From: Shewanella aestuarii
Lineage (GTDB): Bacteria; Pseudomonadota; Gammaproteobacteria; Enterobacterales; Shewanellaceae
Reading direction: 5' to 3'
Assembly: GCF_014647215.1 (NCBI RefSeq)
Contig: NZ_BMOT01000010.1
Span: 1-64,000, forward strand
Length of the DNA: 64,000 nt
In this document: positions 24,325-33,753 of the stretch, piece after piece
How the letters are laid out: each line of letters starts with the position of its first letter
Numbering within the stretch: the stretch's first letter is position 1
The notes under the pieces: generated by a model
The model's database searches: none
What the model was told of the DNA's origin: nothing
What the model saw: the letters and a program-made list of their open reading frames with translations, nothing else
Position numbers and translations under genes: made by a program

Positions 24325-24987
24325 TTAACGATTAAAACTCTGGCGCGGACGCTCAAAGTGCTGTATCCGCTCTTCAATATAGCTAATGGCTTGGCGGCAT
24401 TTACCTAAACGACGATGCATTAAAAGGATGTCATTTTGCAATCTAATTTTGTCAGCAGCATGACATAACTCTAGATTTGTTTCCATTTGTTGAATTTTAT
24501 TTTCAAACTTTTTAGCCCAGTTTACATGCTTGTTCAATTCTTCATAAAGCTGATGACTGTTAGACATCACATTATTTGCAATCCAACCAAACTCACTGTT
24601 TTGTAATGTTTGCTGTTGTTTTTTTGCATATCGAGCACGATTACTGGCTTTTTTCTGCTCGGCCGACTTTAAGTTCAAACCTGTAGTTAACAATGCCCGT
24701 CTTAGGGCGGTGAACCTATCTTGAATGCGTTGACAGCTAAGTTCAATAGTGCTTTTGGCTAGCTTCAGGGTTAACTGTTTTTCTAATTGGCTGACATCTT
24801 TTCGCAGCTGTTGAACACAGGGGAGTAGTTGCGCGCCTTGCTGAACAAATAAATTATGGTTAAACCGTTCAACGTGTTCGAGTGTCTTTTTCTGTTGTGG
24901 GGCGAGCTGTTGGTCGTGTTGAAGCACTTCTTGTTCGATGTGATCAAGTTGCTGTTTCAACGTTAGAATTAATTGTTGGGTGTTCAT
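24325..24987 (-). CDS. priC: Primosomal replication protein N'' (PriC)
   Basis: A 220-residue, highly basic, coiled-coil rich protein (Gln, Leu, Lys) of the PriC family. It would help restart stalled replication forks by loading the helicase on SSB-coated DNA. The N-terminal domain begins LILTLKQQLDHIEQEV and the C-terminal domain contains LYEELNKHVNWAKKFENKIQ. The start at 24987 is chosen because its ATG overlaps the TGA of the TSUP gene, giving translational coupling; the long in-frame extension runs inside that gene and is not credible. Confidence 0.8.
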   Translation of the reverse strand: MNTQQLILTLKQQLDHIEQEVLQHDQQLAPQQKKTLEHVERFNHNLFVQQGAQLLPCVQQLRKDVSQLEKQLTLKLAKSTIELSCQRIQDRFTALRRALLTTGLNLKSAEQKKASNRARYAKKQQQTLQNSEFGWIANNVMSNSHQLYEELNKHVNWAKKFENKIQQMETNLELCHAADKIRLQNDILLMHRRLGKCRQAISYIEERIQHFERPRQSFNR

Positions 24988-25757
24988 ACCCAAGCGCTCC
25001 AGGCTAAATGGGTCGCGATGGAAACGACAGAGATGATAAACAGTGGTTTGATAAAAGGAATGCCGAATCGAATAGCACTGCGGGCACCAATAAAAGATCC
25101 TGCCATCATGCAAACTCCCATCCATAATCCTAGTAACCAATTGACCTGACCAGCAAAAGCAAAAATTACCAGCGCGGTAATGTTACTTATCAATGTCATA
25201 ATTCTAGCCAATGCACAGCTTTCTAAAAGCGGCAGTTTATGTAGCGATATCGATGAAACCGTCCAAAATGCGCCTATCCCGGGGCCTGCAAAGCCATCAT
25301 AACTGCCTAATATTACCCCTTGTAACCCTTGGCGGTTATTTGAAGGTGTTTTGCTTGGCGACATACAATGTTGTCCGCCCATAGCTTTGGGGCTGAATAA
25401 AGTATAAATAGCAATGCTGATAATAAGTAAAGGTAACAGCTTTTCAAGCCAGTTAGCATTAATCAAAAAAACCAGACCAGAGCCTAAAATGGCGCCAAAA
25501 AATGTCGCTATGGCACAGGTTTTCCAAAAATGGGGGGTAAATAATTGCTGCTTATAATAAGTGTAGCTAGAAGTGATAGAACCAAAACAGGCTGCCAGTT
25601 TATTGGTGCCTAAAGCCATATGCGGAGGGATCCCAACGGCGAGTAATGCTGGAATGGATAATAGTCCGCCGCCGCCAACAATGGCGTCAATAAAACCCGC
25701 AACAATTCCAATAATAGCCAAAACAGCAAGATGGCTTGGGTCTAACAATAATTCCAA
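24984..25757 (-). CDS. TauE/SafE (TSUP) family membrane transporter
   Basis: A 257-residue membrane protein with about eight hydrophobic segments. The signature GFIDAIVGGGGLLSIPALL is at residues 21-39 and ALGTNKLAACFGS follows. The family exports sulfite, sulfoacetate and similar organic anions; the substrate here is not evident. The start is a TTG, 8 bases after the dinG stop, with only a weak ribosome-binding site. Its stop overlaps the priC start, so dinG, this gene and priC look like one transcript. Confidence 0.85.
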   Translation of the reverse strand: MELLLDPSHLAVLAIIGIVAGFIDAIVGGGGLLSIPALLAVGIPPHMALGTNKLAACFGSITSSYTYYKQQLFTPHFWKTCAIATFFGAILGSGLVFLINANWLEKLLPLLIISIAIYTLFSPKAMGGQHCMSPSKTPSNNRQGLQGVILGSYDGFAGPGIGAFWTVSSISLHKLPLLESCALARIMTLISNITALVIFAFAGQVNWLLGLWMGVCMMAGSFIGARSAIRFGIPFIKPLFIISVVSIATHLAWSAWV

Positions 25758-25765
25758 AAAAATAC

Positions 25766-27841
25766 CTACTCGATCACACGCCTAAAAGGCGGCAATGCAT
25801 CAATTAATGATTTTCCATAACGCTTAGTGACTAAACGACGGTCTAAAATAGTCACCCGACCGTAATCTTGCTCTTTACGCAGTAATCTACCACAACTTTG
25901 AACTAACTTGCGCGAAGCATCTGGAATGGTTAATTGTAAGAAGGGATTTCCGCCTTTAACCTTAACGTATTCAGCATGAGCTTGTTCTACAGGTGATGTA
26001 GGAACAGCAAAAGGCAATTTAGTAATAATTAAGTTAGTAAGGTAGTCGCCGGGTAAATCTAAGCCTTCAGAAAAGCTCCCCGTGCCAAAAATAATACTCG
26101 GCTCACCCTCATCACAACGCTCTTTATGTTGGCTTAAAATTTGTTGCCTTGGCATAGTGCCTTGAATAAAAAGTTGCGAGGCAGGGATTTTTCCCTCGAC
26201 AAGTTCAGCTACTTTTTCCATTTGCCAATAAGACGCAAATAATACTAATGAAGCCATTTCACCGTCAATTAAGGCAATGATTTGAGTGGCTAATTCTGCG
26301 GTGTAATCATCGTCGGTTGGCTCATTATCCATTTGAGGGATAAATAATGTGGCATTATTTTCATAATCAAATGGCGATTGCAGTGCTAAGAAGCGGCTAC
26401 CATCATTGGTGCTTAAGCCCACTTGGTGGGCAAAATGGTTAAAGTTATTCAATGCCCTTAATGTGGCGCTGCATAGCACAACACCAGCGGCTTTTTGCCA
26501 CAACATAGATTCGAGCATAAAACCCACTTCAATGGGGGATGCACTAACCAGATAATCCTGCTGTTTACCGGTAATAAGTTCAATCCATCTTGCCGTGGGA
26601 GCGCCTTTTTTACTGTCTTCTTTGGCGATCATTTTCCACACTTTATGGAGGTTTTCGAGGCGCTGAAGAATAAAGCCCGTTTCAGACAATAAACCTTCGG
26701 ATTGATGTTTTGGCACTTCGCCGTCTTTAATGGCTTCAGATAATACAGCCACCACTTTATTAAATTGCTTTAGTCCACTGCCTGTGGCTGTGGCCAAGTT
26801 TTCAGATTGAATAGTTAATGATTGCGGCAGTTGACCGTGTTCAAAGCGCCATCTGGTTTCTGGGTTAGCAAAAAACTGAGGCTGAGTGTCACAAAAATGA
26901 GCCACTTGATTAAGTAAGCTAATTATCTCGGTAATGTGATCAAGCATGGCTTGAACTGGGGCAATAATATTATTGGTTTTCAGCTGGTTTTGTAATTTGC
27001 TACACGTTTTACTGGCTTTATCTAACCAATCACATGCCCCTCTAAGAGTGGCTTGGCCGCTGGAAAAGTCCCTTGCAACAATCGGCAGATGATGTGCTTC
27101 ATCGATAATATAAAACATGTCTTCAGGCTCGGGCAGGATAACGCCACCCCCTAACTCAAGATCGGCAAACAACAAGCTATGATTGGCAATCAATACATCC
27201 CAGGTATCGACATCTTCACGAGCTTTATGAAATGGACAATTATGATGAGCCGATACTTGACGGTGGCAACTGTGTTTGTCACAGCATATTTGTTGCCACA
27301 AAAAATCAGCAATGGGATCTTTTAAACTATCAAGCTCGCCGTTCCATTTCTTCTGATGGTAATCTTGATGTAATTTTTGCAGTTGTTCTACCTGGCTTTG
27401 ATCTGGTTTTGTCTGCCACATCGCCATTTGAGAACCATCTTGCGAACCCATCATAGCTTCCAGTTTAGCCAAACACACATAGCGCTGACGACCTTTCACT
27501 AAACCAAATTTAAAATCTAAGCCAGAATGTTGCAAAAAAAATGGCAGATCTTTATGTAATAATTGTTCTTGCAGTGCCACGGTTGCTGTCGCTATACAGA
27601 CTTTCTTTTTACTGGCTATTCCTAAAGGGATTGCACCTAGAATATAAGATAAGGATTTACCAATACCTGTACCGGCTTCAACCACAATAATACGACGCTG
27701 CTTGTCGTATTCACCCGCTAAGGTTTTAGAAATTTCTGCCACCATATAGTTTTGTTCTCGACGCGAACGAAACTGCGGCATTGCAGAAGCAATGTCTTTG
27801 TAGATGGTGCGAATTTGCGTTTTTACCTTATCGGTTAGCAT
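25766..27841 (-). CDS. dinG: DinG-family ATP-dependent DNA helicase
   Basis: A 691-residue XPD-like iron-sulfur helicase. VVEAGTGIGKSLSYIL is the Walker A motif, and YIIDEAHHLP is the DEAH box. Four cysteines of the Fe-S cluster lie in CLAKLE and CCDKHSCHRQ, HHNCPFHKAR. The C-terminal helicase motifs include LVLFASYWQMEKVAEL, FGTGSFSEGLDLPG and QSCGRLLRKEQDYGRV. It unwinds D-loops and R-loops with 5'-3' polarity. The start at 27841 gives the usual family length; the longer frame adds a hydrophobic stretch unlike DinG. It diverges from polB across 80 bases. Confidence 0.9.
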   Translation of the reverse strand: MLTDKVKTQIRTIYKDIASAMPQFRSRREQNYMVAEISKTLAGEYDKQRRIIVVEAGTGIGKSLSYILGAIPLGIASKKKVCIATATVALQEQLLHKDLPFFLQHSGLDFKFGLVKGRQRYVCLAKLEAMMGSQDGSQMAMWQTKPDQSQVEQLQKLHQDYHQKKWNGELDSLKDPIADFLWQQICCDKHSCHRQVSAHHNCPFHKAREDVDTWDVLIANHSLLFADLELGGGVILPEPEDMFYIIDEAHHLPIVARDFSSGQATLRGACDWLDKASKTCSKLQNQLKTNNIIAPVQAMLDHITEIISLLNQVAHFCDTQPQFFANPETRWRFEHGQLPQSLTIQSENLATATGSGLKQFNKVVAVLSEAIKDGEVPKHQSEGLLSETGFILQRLENLHKVWKMIAKEDSKKGAPTARWIELITGKQQDYLVSASPIEVGFMLESMLWQKAAGVVLCSATLRALNNFNHFAHQVGLSTNDGSRFLALQSPFDYENNATLFIPQMDNEPTDDDYTAELATQIIALIDGEMASLVLFASYWQMEKVAELVEGKIPASQLFIQGTMPRQQILSQHKERCDEGEPSIIFGTGSFSEGLDLPGDYLTNLIITKLPFAVPTSPVEQAHAEYVKVKGGNPFLQLTIPDASRKLVQSCGRLLRKEQDYGRVTILDRRLVTKRYGKSLIDALPPFRRVIE

Positions 27842-27921
27842 GAGTAGTATGTATTCTGCCGTGACTGATTTATGCTGTACATAATAACAGTGAATCGTAA
27901 TGCTTAAAACAGATAATAAAA

Positions 27922-30366
27922 TTGAACTCAAAACTATTGCCAGCAAATAAAACATTAAATCGAATAGAGGGGCAGGTATTAACACGCCATGCGAGCTATC
28001 GCCAAGGTCAGTTAGTGCTGCAATATTATGTCAAAACCTTGAGTGGCCCAGTGTTAGTTGAGTTACATCATGAAGAGTTAGTGTGTTTTTGTCGGCAAAT
28101 TGATATTGATAAGTTAACGCCTTTTCTAACTCAAGCAAGAGTGGCCTCTCTGGCTATGTGCAACTTTCAACATCAAAGTGTTTGCGGTATTTATCTGAAA
28201 ACAAGCTCCGCTTTAAAACAACTTCAACGCGTGGCGAATGATATCGGTGTGCCTTTGTATGAGGCCGATATTCGCGCTGAGCAACGCTATTTAATTGAAC
28301 GCTTCATTGCATTTGATATTCAGTTTGAAGGCATTTGGACTGAAAGTTTAGCCAATTTACCTAAGTTAGATGCGTCAAGAGCCAGAAGGGCGATACCGGC
28401 TAAATTATTGAATAAAAATATTCAAGCCGTTGTTACAGATGCCTTAGAGCAAGACTTTAATCTCAAAGTTATTTCCCTGGATGTAGAGTGCAGCATGCAA
28501 GGCGAACTTTACTCTGTCGGTTTATATGGGGCTAATTACAAACGTGTCATCATGATTGGTACGGCAAATGATTATCCCGATGCTGAGGAATACATCATTT
28601 GGGTTGCTGATGAAGAGGCTTTATTGCATGAGCTAATTGCTTGGTTTAGTGAGTTTGATCCCGATATTATTATCGGTTGGGCTGTGATTGTATTTGATTT
28701 AGCTCTGTTATTTAAACGCTGCCAGCTGCATCATCTTCCACTGTTGATTGGTCGAGGTGACACCGCGTTATCTTGGAAAGTAGAGGATAAATATCGCCCA
28801 GAAACCTTAAATTTACCCGGACGTGTTGTTCTTGATGGCATTGATTGGCTGAAAGCTGCGTTTTATAAGTTTGATAGCTTTTCACTTGAGTTTGTCTCAC
28901 GAGCCTTACTCGACGAAGGCAAAGCGATTGCGCATGTAGAAAATCGTGGTGGTGAGATTAGTGATATGTTTATTACCAATAAACAAAAATTAGCTCATTA
29001 CAACCTCACCGATTGTCGATTGGTGTGGGATATTTTTGAAAAAACGCAATTACTGCCTTTTGCAATTGAGCGAGCCAAGCTAACGGGACTAGAGTTCGGC
29101 CGGGTAGGGGCATCAATTGCCGCATTTTATCATTTATATTTACCTTATTTGCATCGAAGTGGCTTTGTTGCACCACAAATGCCAGCCAGTAATGGCTTAG
29201 AAAGTCCTGGGGGGTATGTTATGGACTCTATCCCTGGGCATTATAAAAATGTTTTGGTACTGGATTTCAAAAGTTTGTACCCATCAATTATTCGCACTTT
29301 TTTAATCGACCCCAAAGGGCTAGTAGAAGGATTAAAAATTGCTGAGTCAGATGTCGATTCTGATGACATTGTCGAGGGTTTTTTAGGCGCGAAATTTCAC
29401 CGTAACAATCCCATCCTTCCGAAACTGATTGCAAGTTTAGCCGAACAAAGGGAGTTGGCTAAAAAAAGTCATAATCAGCCTTTGTCGCAAGCGATTAAAA
29501 TTATCATGAATTCGTTATACGGCGTTCTGGGCTCAAAGGGGTGCATATTTCATGACGCTAAACTTGCTAGTTCAATCACTATGCGTGGCCATCAAATTAT
29601 GAAGCTGACAAAAGCTTGGGTTGAAGAAATGGGCTACCAAGTCATTTATGGCGACACCGACTCTACTTTCGTCTGGCTTGGAAACGAGCTGCAAACAAAT
29701 GCCGATTTAATTGGTCATCAGATGGCAGAGGAAATTACTCAAAAATGGGCTTCATGGTGTGATTCTAAATACAATTTGACCAGTTTTCTTGAGTTAGAAT
29801 TCGAGAGTCATTTTAATCAATTTATTATGCCGACCTTAAGAGGCAGTGAGCTTGGCAGTAAAAAACGCTATGTAGGGTTAAAACTGGATAAACACCATAA
29901 ACCTGAAATGGTGTTTAAAGGCATGGAGCAGGTAAGAAGTGACTGGACTGAGCTTTCAAAACGTATTCAATATCAGCTATATCAACGTTTTTTTAATCAG
30001 CAAGATGTAAGTGAGTTTTTACAATCTCAAGTTGCCTTGCTAAAGCATGGGGCATTTGATTCTGAATTAGTTTTGAAAAAACGGTTAAAACGAAATGTTG
30101 AAGATTACACGGCAAAATCTGCACCGCATGTAAAAGCTGCCAAGCTTATGGCTGAATATCAGCAAGACAATAATTGGTTAAAAAGAGGCGCTGTAATTGA
30201 GTATGTGATGACGACAGTTGGTGTACAGCCTGTTTGTGAAAAAATCTGGATATTAGATTATGACTACTACATTGAAAAGCAGATTAAGCCCATTGCTGAA
30301 CCGATACTTTCATTACTTGGACTGAGTTATGATGACTTTTCTAACGGGCAAATGTTGTTGATATAA
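27922..30366 (+). CDS. polB: DNA polymerase II (family B)
   Basis: An 814-residue family B polymerase. The exonuclease part has ExoI (SLDVEC) with its Asp and Glu, and ExoIII (YNLTD). ExoII reads DIIIGWAVIVFDL; the Asn of the usual GWNVVQFDL is replaced by Ala, though the catalytic Asp is kept. Polymerase motifs are intact: LDFKSLYPSI (A), KIIMNSLYGVLGS (B) and YGDTDS (C). The enzyme acts in translesion and fork-restart DNA synthesis. The start is a TTG with no clear ribosome-binding site, and TTG 27937 is an alternative. In E. coli it is SOS-induced, but I see no LexA box here. Confidence 0.9.
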   Translation: MNSKLLPANKTLNRIEGQVLTRHASYRQGQLVLQYYVKTLSGPVLVELHHEELVCFCRQIDIDKLTPFLTQARVASLAMCNFQHQSVCGIYLKTSSALKQLQRVANDIGVPLYEADIRAEQRYLIERFIAFDIQFEGIWTESLANLPKLDASRARRAIPAKLLNKNIQAVVTDALEQDFNLKVISLDVECSMQGELYSVGLYGANYKRVIMIGTANDYPDAEEYIIWVADEEALLHELIAWFSEFDPDIIIGWAVIVFDLALLFKRCQLHHLPLLIGRGDTALSWKVEDKYRPETLNLPGRVVLDGIDWLKAAFYKFDSFSLEFVSRALLDEGKAIAHVENRGGEISDMFITNKQKLAHYNLTDCRLVWDIFEKTQLLPFAIERAKLTGLEFGRVGASIAAFYHLYLPYLHRSGFVAPQMPASNGLESPGGYVMDSIPGHYKNVLVLDFKSLYPSIIRTFLIDPKGLVEGLKIAESDVDSDDIVEGFLGAKFHRNNPILPKLIASLAEQRELAKKSHNQPLSQAIKIIMNSLYGVLGSKGCIFHDAKLASSITMRGHQIMKLTKAWVEEMGYQVIYGDTDSTFVWLGNELQTNADLIGHQMAEEITQKWASWCDSKYNLTSFLELEFESHFNQFIMPTLRGSELGSKKRYVGLKLDKHHKPEMVFKGMEQVRSDWTELSKRIQYQLYQRFFNQQDVSEFLQSQVALLKHGAFDSELVLKKRLKRNVEDYTAKSAPHVKAAKLMAEYQQDNNWLKRGAVIEYVMTTVGVQPVCEKIWILDYDYYIEKQIKPIAEPILSLLGLSYDDFSNGQMLLI

Positions 30367-31087
30367 TGTTTTCGTTAAGATTGTGATTAAAGCTTAACTA
30401 AGTTAACAGATGAATAAATTCTATTTACACCATTGAGAGGGTATTTCTTACAGTCGAATTGAATTTTGCGCCGATAATAAGGCCAATTTAGGTGCTAATA
30501 GCGGGGCTTTTGCAAGTAAAAACCAATAGCAAAAAACAGTTTAATATGCTTTGTTGTTCTCAAATAAAGATGACTAACCCTCACACATTGATGAAGTCTC
30601 CAATCGCAATGTGACTGCTTAATCTGTGTGATATTCAATAGTTTTTTGGTCAAATTTCATCCATCTTTAGTGTCATTTCCCCATGTAAATAACGGCATTG
30701 GCTTGTTTTGTTCAGTCAAGTGTTAACCATTTTGTTGCAGCTAACATCATCAGACAACTCAAACAGGCTATTACAGCTGTTGTTCTTTTGTTAAATCGCA
30801 TAATTTTGTGAGAAATAATTATATATTTAGCTAAGGTATTGAAAAGAAAGTGATATATCGCAGATTTTGACGCCAGCGTTCATAAAAGTGAACAGCTTTA
30901 AGTTGATAACTTGATTAACTTTTGCGCTTACAATGCATCAATTGTTGATTACTTGTTTCAAATGTGATTTTATTGCGCTGTAAATGTGTTTTTGTGGCTA
31001 AAGGTGTTACAAATCACGTTAACCAGCATGTCAATTAATGAACTGTTGGAATTATAAGAAAGACAAATATGTCCAGGGAGATAGACA
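30367..31087. other. Long leader or intergenic region before the TonB receptor
   Basis: About 720 bases with no gene. It is AT-rich with some CRP-like half-sites (for example TGTGAT near 30631 and 30963) but no complete palindrome I can support. A well-placed AGGGAG precedes the receptor start. The length suggests a regulated promoter or a long leader. Confidence 0.5.
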
Positions 31088-33673
31088 ATGCATAAGAATT
31101 TACTAGCTAAGTCAGTGCGCTTCGCACTTATTAGCGGTGCAGCCGCTGCTGCATTTACTGCTCCAGCAGTTTTCGCTGCTGAAGAAGATGGCGCAAAAGT
31201 TGAACGTATTGAAGTTACTGGTTCACGTATTAAGCGTAGTGACTTAGAAGGTGCTTCACCTGTAACTACAATTACAACTGAAGACATGAAGATGGAAGGT
31301 AACTTTACTGTTGCTGATGCTCTTCGTAATAGTAACTTAAACTCATTTGGTTCGTTCTCTGAACGTTCAGGTAGCTCTGCTCAATCTCAAGCTACTATCG
31401 ATCTACGTGGTGCTGGTTCAAGCCGTACACTAGTTCTTATCGATGGTAAGCGTTTCCCTGGTTCACCAACTCTTGGTGGTGCATCAGCAAACTTAAACGC
31501 TATCCCAATGGCAGCAGTTGAACGTATCGAAATTTTAACTGATGGTGCATCTTCTACTTATGGTTCTGATGCGATTGCTGGTGTTGTTAACATCATCATG
31601 AAAAAGAACTATCAAGGTATTGAGTTCAACGTTGGTGGCGGTTCTCGTGATAGAGACGGCGGATTAACAAGTAAAGAATTCTCAGTGGTTGCTGGTTATC
31701 AGATGGATAAAGGTAACATTACTTTCTCTTTCGACCACCAAGACCGTAAAGGTATTTCAGATGCAGACCGTGACTACACTGCAGCTGGACAACTTAATGC
31801 AAACTCACAAGCATACGTAGACACTCCAGGTTGGAGTATTTATGGTGCTACAGTAGCAGCGCCTGATTTCTCTTCAGCAGCAGCTTCTCCTTTATGTGAC
31901 GATTTGATCAACGAATATGGTAATGATGTATTCGCAAAAGTAAAAGCTGACACAGACTGGAGCCCAGGTTCTGAGTACTGTATGTATGCATTTGCTAACG
32001 TTTCATACAACAAAGCATCTGTAGACCGTAACACTGTTTATGTTGATGCTAACTATGAAATTGCTGAAGATGTAGAATGGTTTGGTCGTGCAATGGTCAC
32101 CCAAAACAATTCATTCGGTCGTTATGCTCCTCCAGCAGCTCCTTGGCGTAACATGTCTGCTACTAACCCTCACAACCCATTTGGTGCTGAAACAACAGGT
32201 TATTTCCGTTGGGTTGGTATCGGAACACGTGATGGTATCGTAGATGACTACAACCAAGATTATTTAACCGGTTTACGTGGTACTATTAGTGCATTAAATG
32301 ATGCTCAGTGGGAATTCTACTATCACCACAATATCGCTGATAACAAATCTATCGGTGAGTACTACTTAAGCTACTCAGGCCTTGCTTATAACCAAAAAAA
32401 TGGTATTGATCTAGGTTCTGAAGCTGGTGTGAACAACATGAAAGCGACAACCTTAACTCAAGGTCGCGCTACTTTTGACCAGTATAGTGGTGGTATCGGT
32501 TTCGATGCTTTCGACTTACCAGGTGGTACAGTCGCTCATTACTTCGGTATGGAATACTTCGATCAACAGTTCAGTGAAGTGTATGATGCACAATCTGAAG
32601 CTGGCTTAATTGGTGGTAGTGCTGGTGGCGACCGTCAAGTTTGGGCTGCATTCTATGAAGCAGTATTACCAATTGTTGATGACGTAGAATTGAACTTAGC
32701 AGCTCGTTACGATGACTACTCAGACTTTGGTAACAACGTAGCACCTAAAGCTTCTGTTCGTTGGCAAGCGCTTGATAATGTTGTTGTACGTGCATCTTAC
32801 TCAGAAGCATTCCGTGCACCTTCATTAGATCAGTTATATGCAGCAACGACTTTCAGTGCTGATACCGGTACCGATTATCCATTCTGTGCATCTAACGGTA
32901 TTTCAGATGCTGATTGTGCTTCACGTCAATTTGATACTTATATCCGCGCTAACAAGGATCTAGGTCCTGAAACTTCAGAGTATGTTAACTTTGGTATTGC
33001 TTGGGATATCGTTGATGACATCGGTTTAAAAGTTGATTACTTCAACTTGAACATTGATGATGTTATTAGCCGTCGTTCAATCACCAACGTAATGCGTGGT
33101 ATTGACGCTGGTACTTTACCAACTTCTGAAACTTTCTATGTTAACCGCGCTCCAAATGGCCCAGGTGGTACTTTAGGTCGTGCAAATGAAGTTGGTACTG
33201 GTTATGGTAACGGTGACAAACTAGAAATCACTGGTATTGACGTTGCATTAAACGCTAAGTTTGAAACTGGCGCTGGTGATATCGGTATCAACTGGAATAA
33301 CAGCTTCGTTCTTGATTATATTCAAGAAATCGAAGGTGGTTCTGAAGCAACTGACATTGCTGGTTGGAACGGTTCTCCAGATTTCAAGTCTAATATCACA
33401 TTAAGCTACTCGCTTGCTGATCATAGCGTTTCTTGGAACTCTAACTACACTTCATCTACTTATGAAGATGATGACACAGGTCGTTTAGACTCGTGGTTAA
33501 TTCATAACTTAAGTTATGTTTATGATGCTGGTAACTTTGGTTCTATCTTACTAGGTATCAACAACCTAACAGATGAAGACCCAGTACTAAGTTCAGCAGG
33601 TACTTTTGATAATCCTGACCTATATAACAACTATGGTCGTGAGTACCGTGCAAGCTATACTCTTAAGTTCTAA
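31088..33673 (+). CDS. TonB-dependent outer-membrane receptor
   Basis: An 861-residue receptor: signal peptide (about residues 1-30, cleaving after AVFA), TonB-box region (VERIEVTGSRIKR), plug domain (TIDLRGAGSSRTLVLIDGKR, VERIEILTDGASSTYGSDAIAGVVNI), and a 22-strand barrel ending RASYTLKF. This is the class of receptors without clear siderophore features, often used for peptide or carbohydrate uptake; the substrate is unknown. The gene shows strongly biased codon use (GGT, CGT, AAC, ATC), unlike its downstream methyltransferase neighbour, so it is probably highly expressed. AGGGAG is 7 bases before the ATG. A terminator follows, so it is a single-gene transcript. Confidence 0.92.
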   Translation: MHKNLLAKSVRFALISGAAAAAFTAPAVFAAEEDGAKVERIEVTGSRIKRSDLEGASPVTTITTEDMKMEGNFTVADALRNSNLNSFGSFSERSGSSAQSQATIDLRGAGSSRTLVLIDGKRFPGSPTLGGASANLNAIPMAAVERIEILTDGASSTYGSDAIAGVVNIIMKKNYQGIEFNVGGGSRDRDGGLTSKEFSVVAGYQMDKGNITFSFDHQDRKGISDADRDYTAAGQLNANSQAYVDTPGWSIYGATVAAPDFSSAAASPLCDDLINEYGNDVFAKVKADTDWSPGSEYCMYAFANVSYNKASVDRNTVYVDANYEIAEDVEWFGRAMVTQNNSFGRYAPPAAPWRNMSATNPHNPFGAETTGYFRWVGIGTRDGIVDDYNQDYLTGLRGTISALNDAQWEFYYHHNIADNKSIGEYYLSYSGLAYNQKNGIDLGSEAGVNNMKATTLTQGRATFDQYSGGIGFDAFDLPGGTVAHYFGMEYFDQQFSEVYDAQSEAGLIGGSAGGDRQVWAAFYEAVLPIVDDVELNLAARYDDYSDFGNNVAPKASVRWQALDNVVVRASYSEAFRAPSLDQLYAATTFSADTGTDYPFCASNGISDADCASRQFDTYIRANKDLGPETSEYVNFGIAWDIVDDIGLKVDYFNLNIDDVISRRSITNVMRGIDAGTLPTSETFYVNRAPNGPGGTLGRANEVGTGYGNGDKLEITGIDVALNAKFETGAGDIGINWNNSFVLDYIQEIEGGSEATDIAGWNGSPDFKSNITLSYSLADHSVSWNSNYTSSTYEDDDTGRLDSWLIHNLSYVYDAGNFGSILLGINNLTDEDPVLSSAGTFDNPDLYNNYGREYRASYTLKF

Positions 33674-33701
33674 TTTTAAGAAATATAATTTGTACTAAAT
33701 A

Positions 33702-33727
33702 AAAAGGCTCCTAGTGAGCCTTTTTTA
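33702..33727 (+). terminator. Terminator after the TonB receptor
   Basis: AAAGGCTC and GAGCCTTT form the stem around CTAGT, followed by a T run. Confidence 0.9.
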
Positions 33728-33753
33728 TTTTCAAAAAAGATTAAAGGTGGTGT

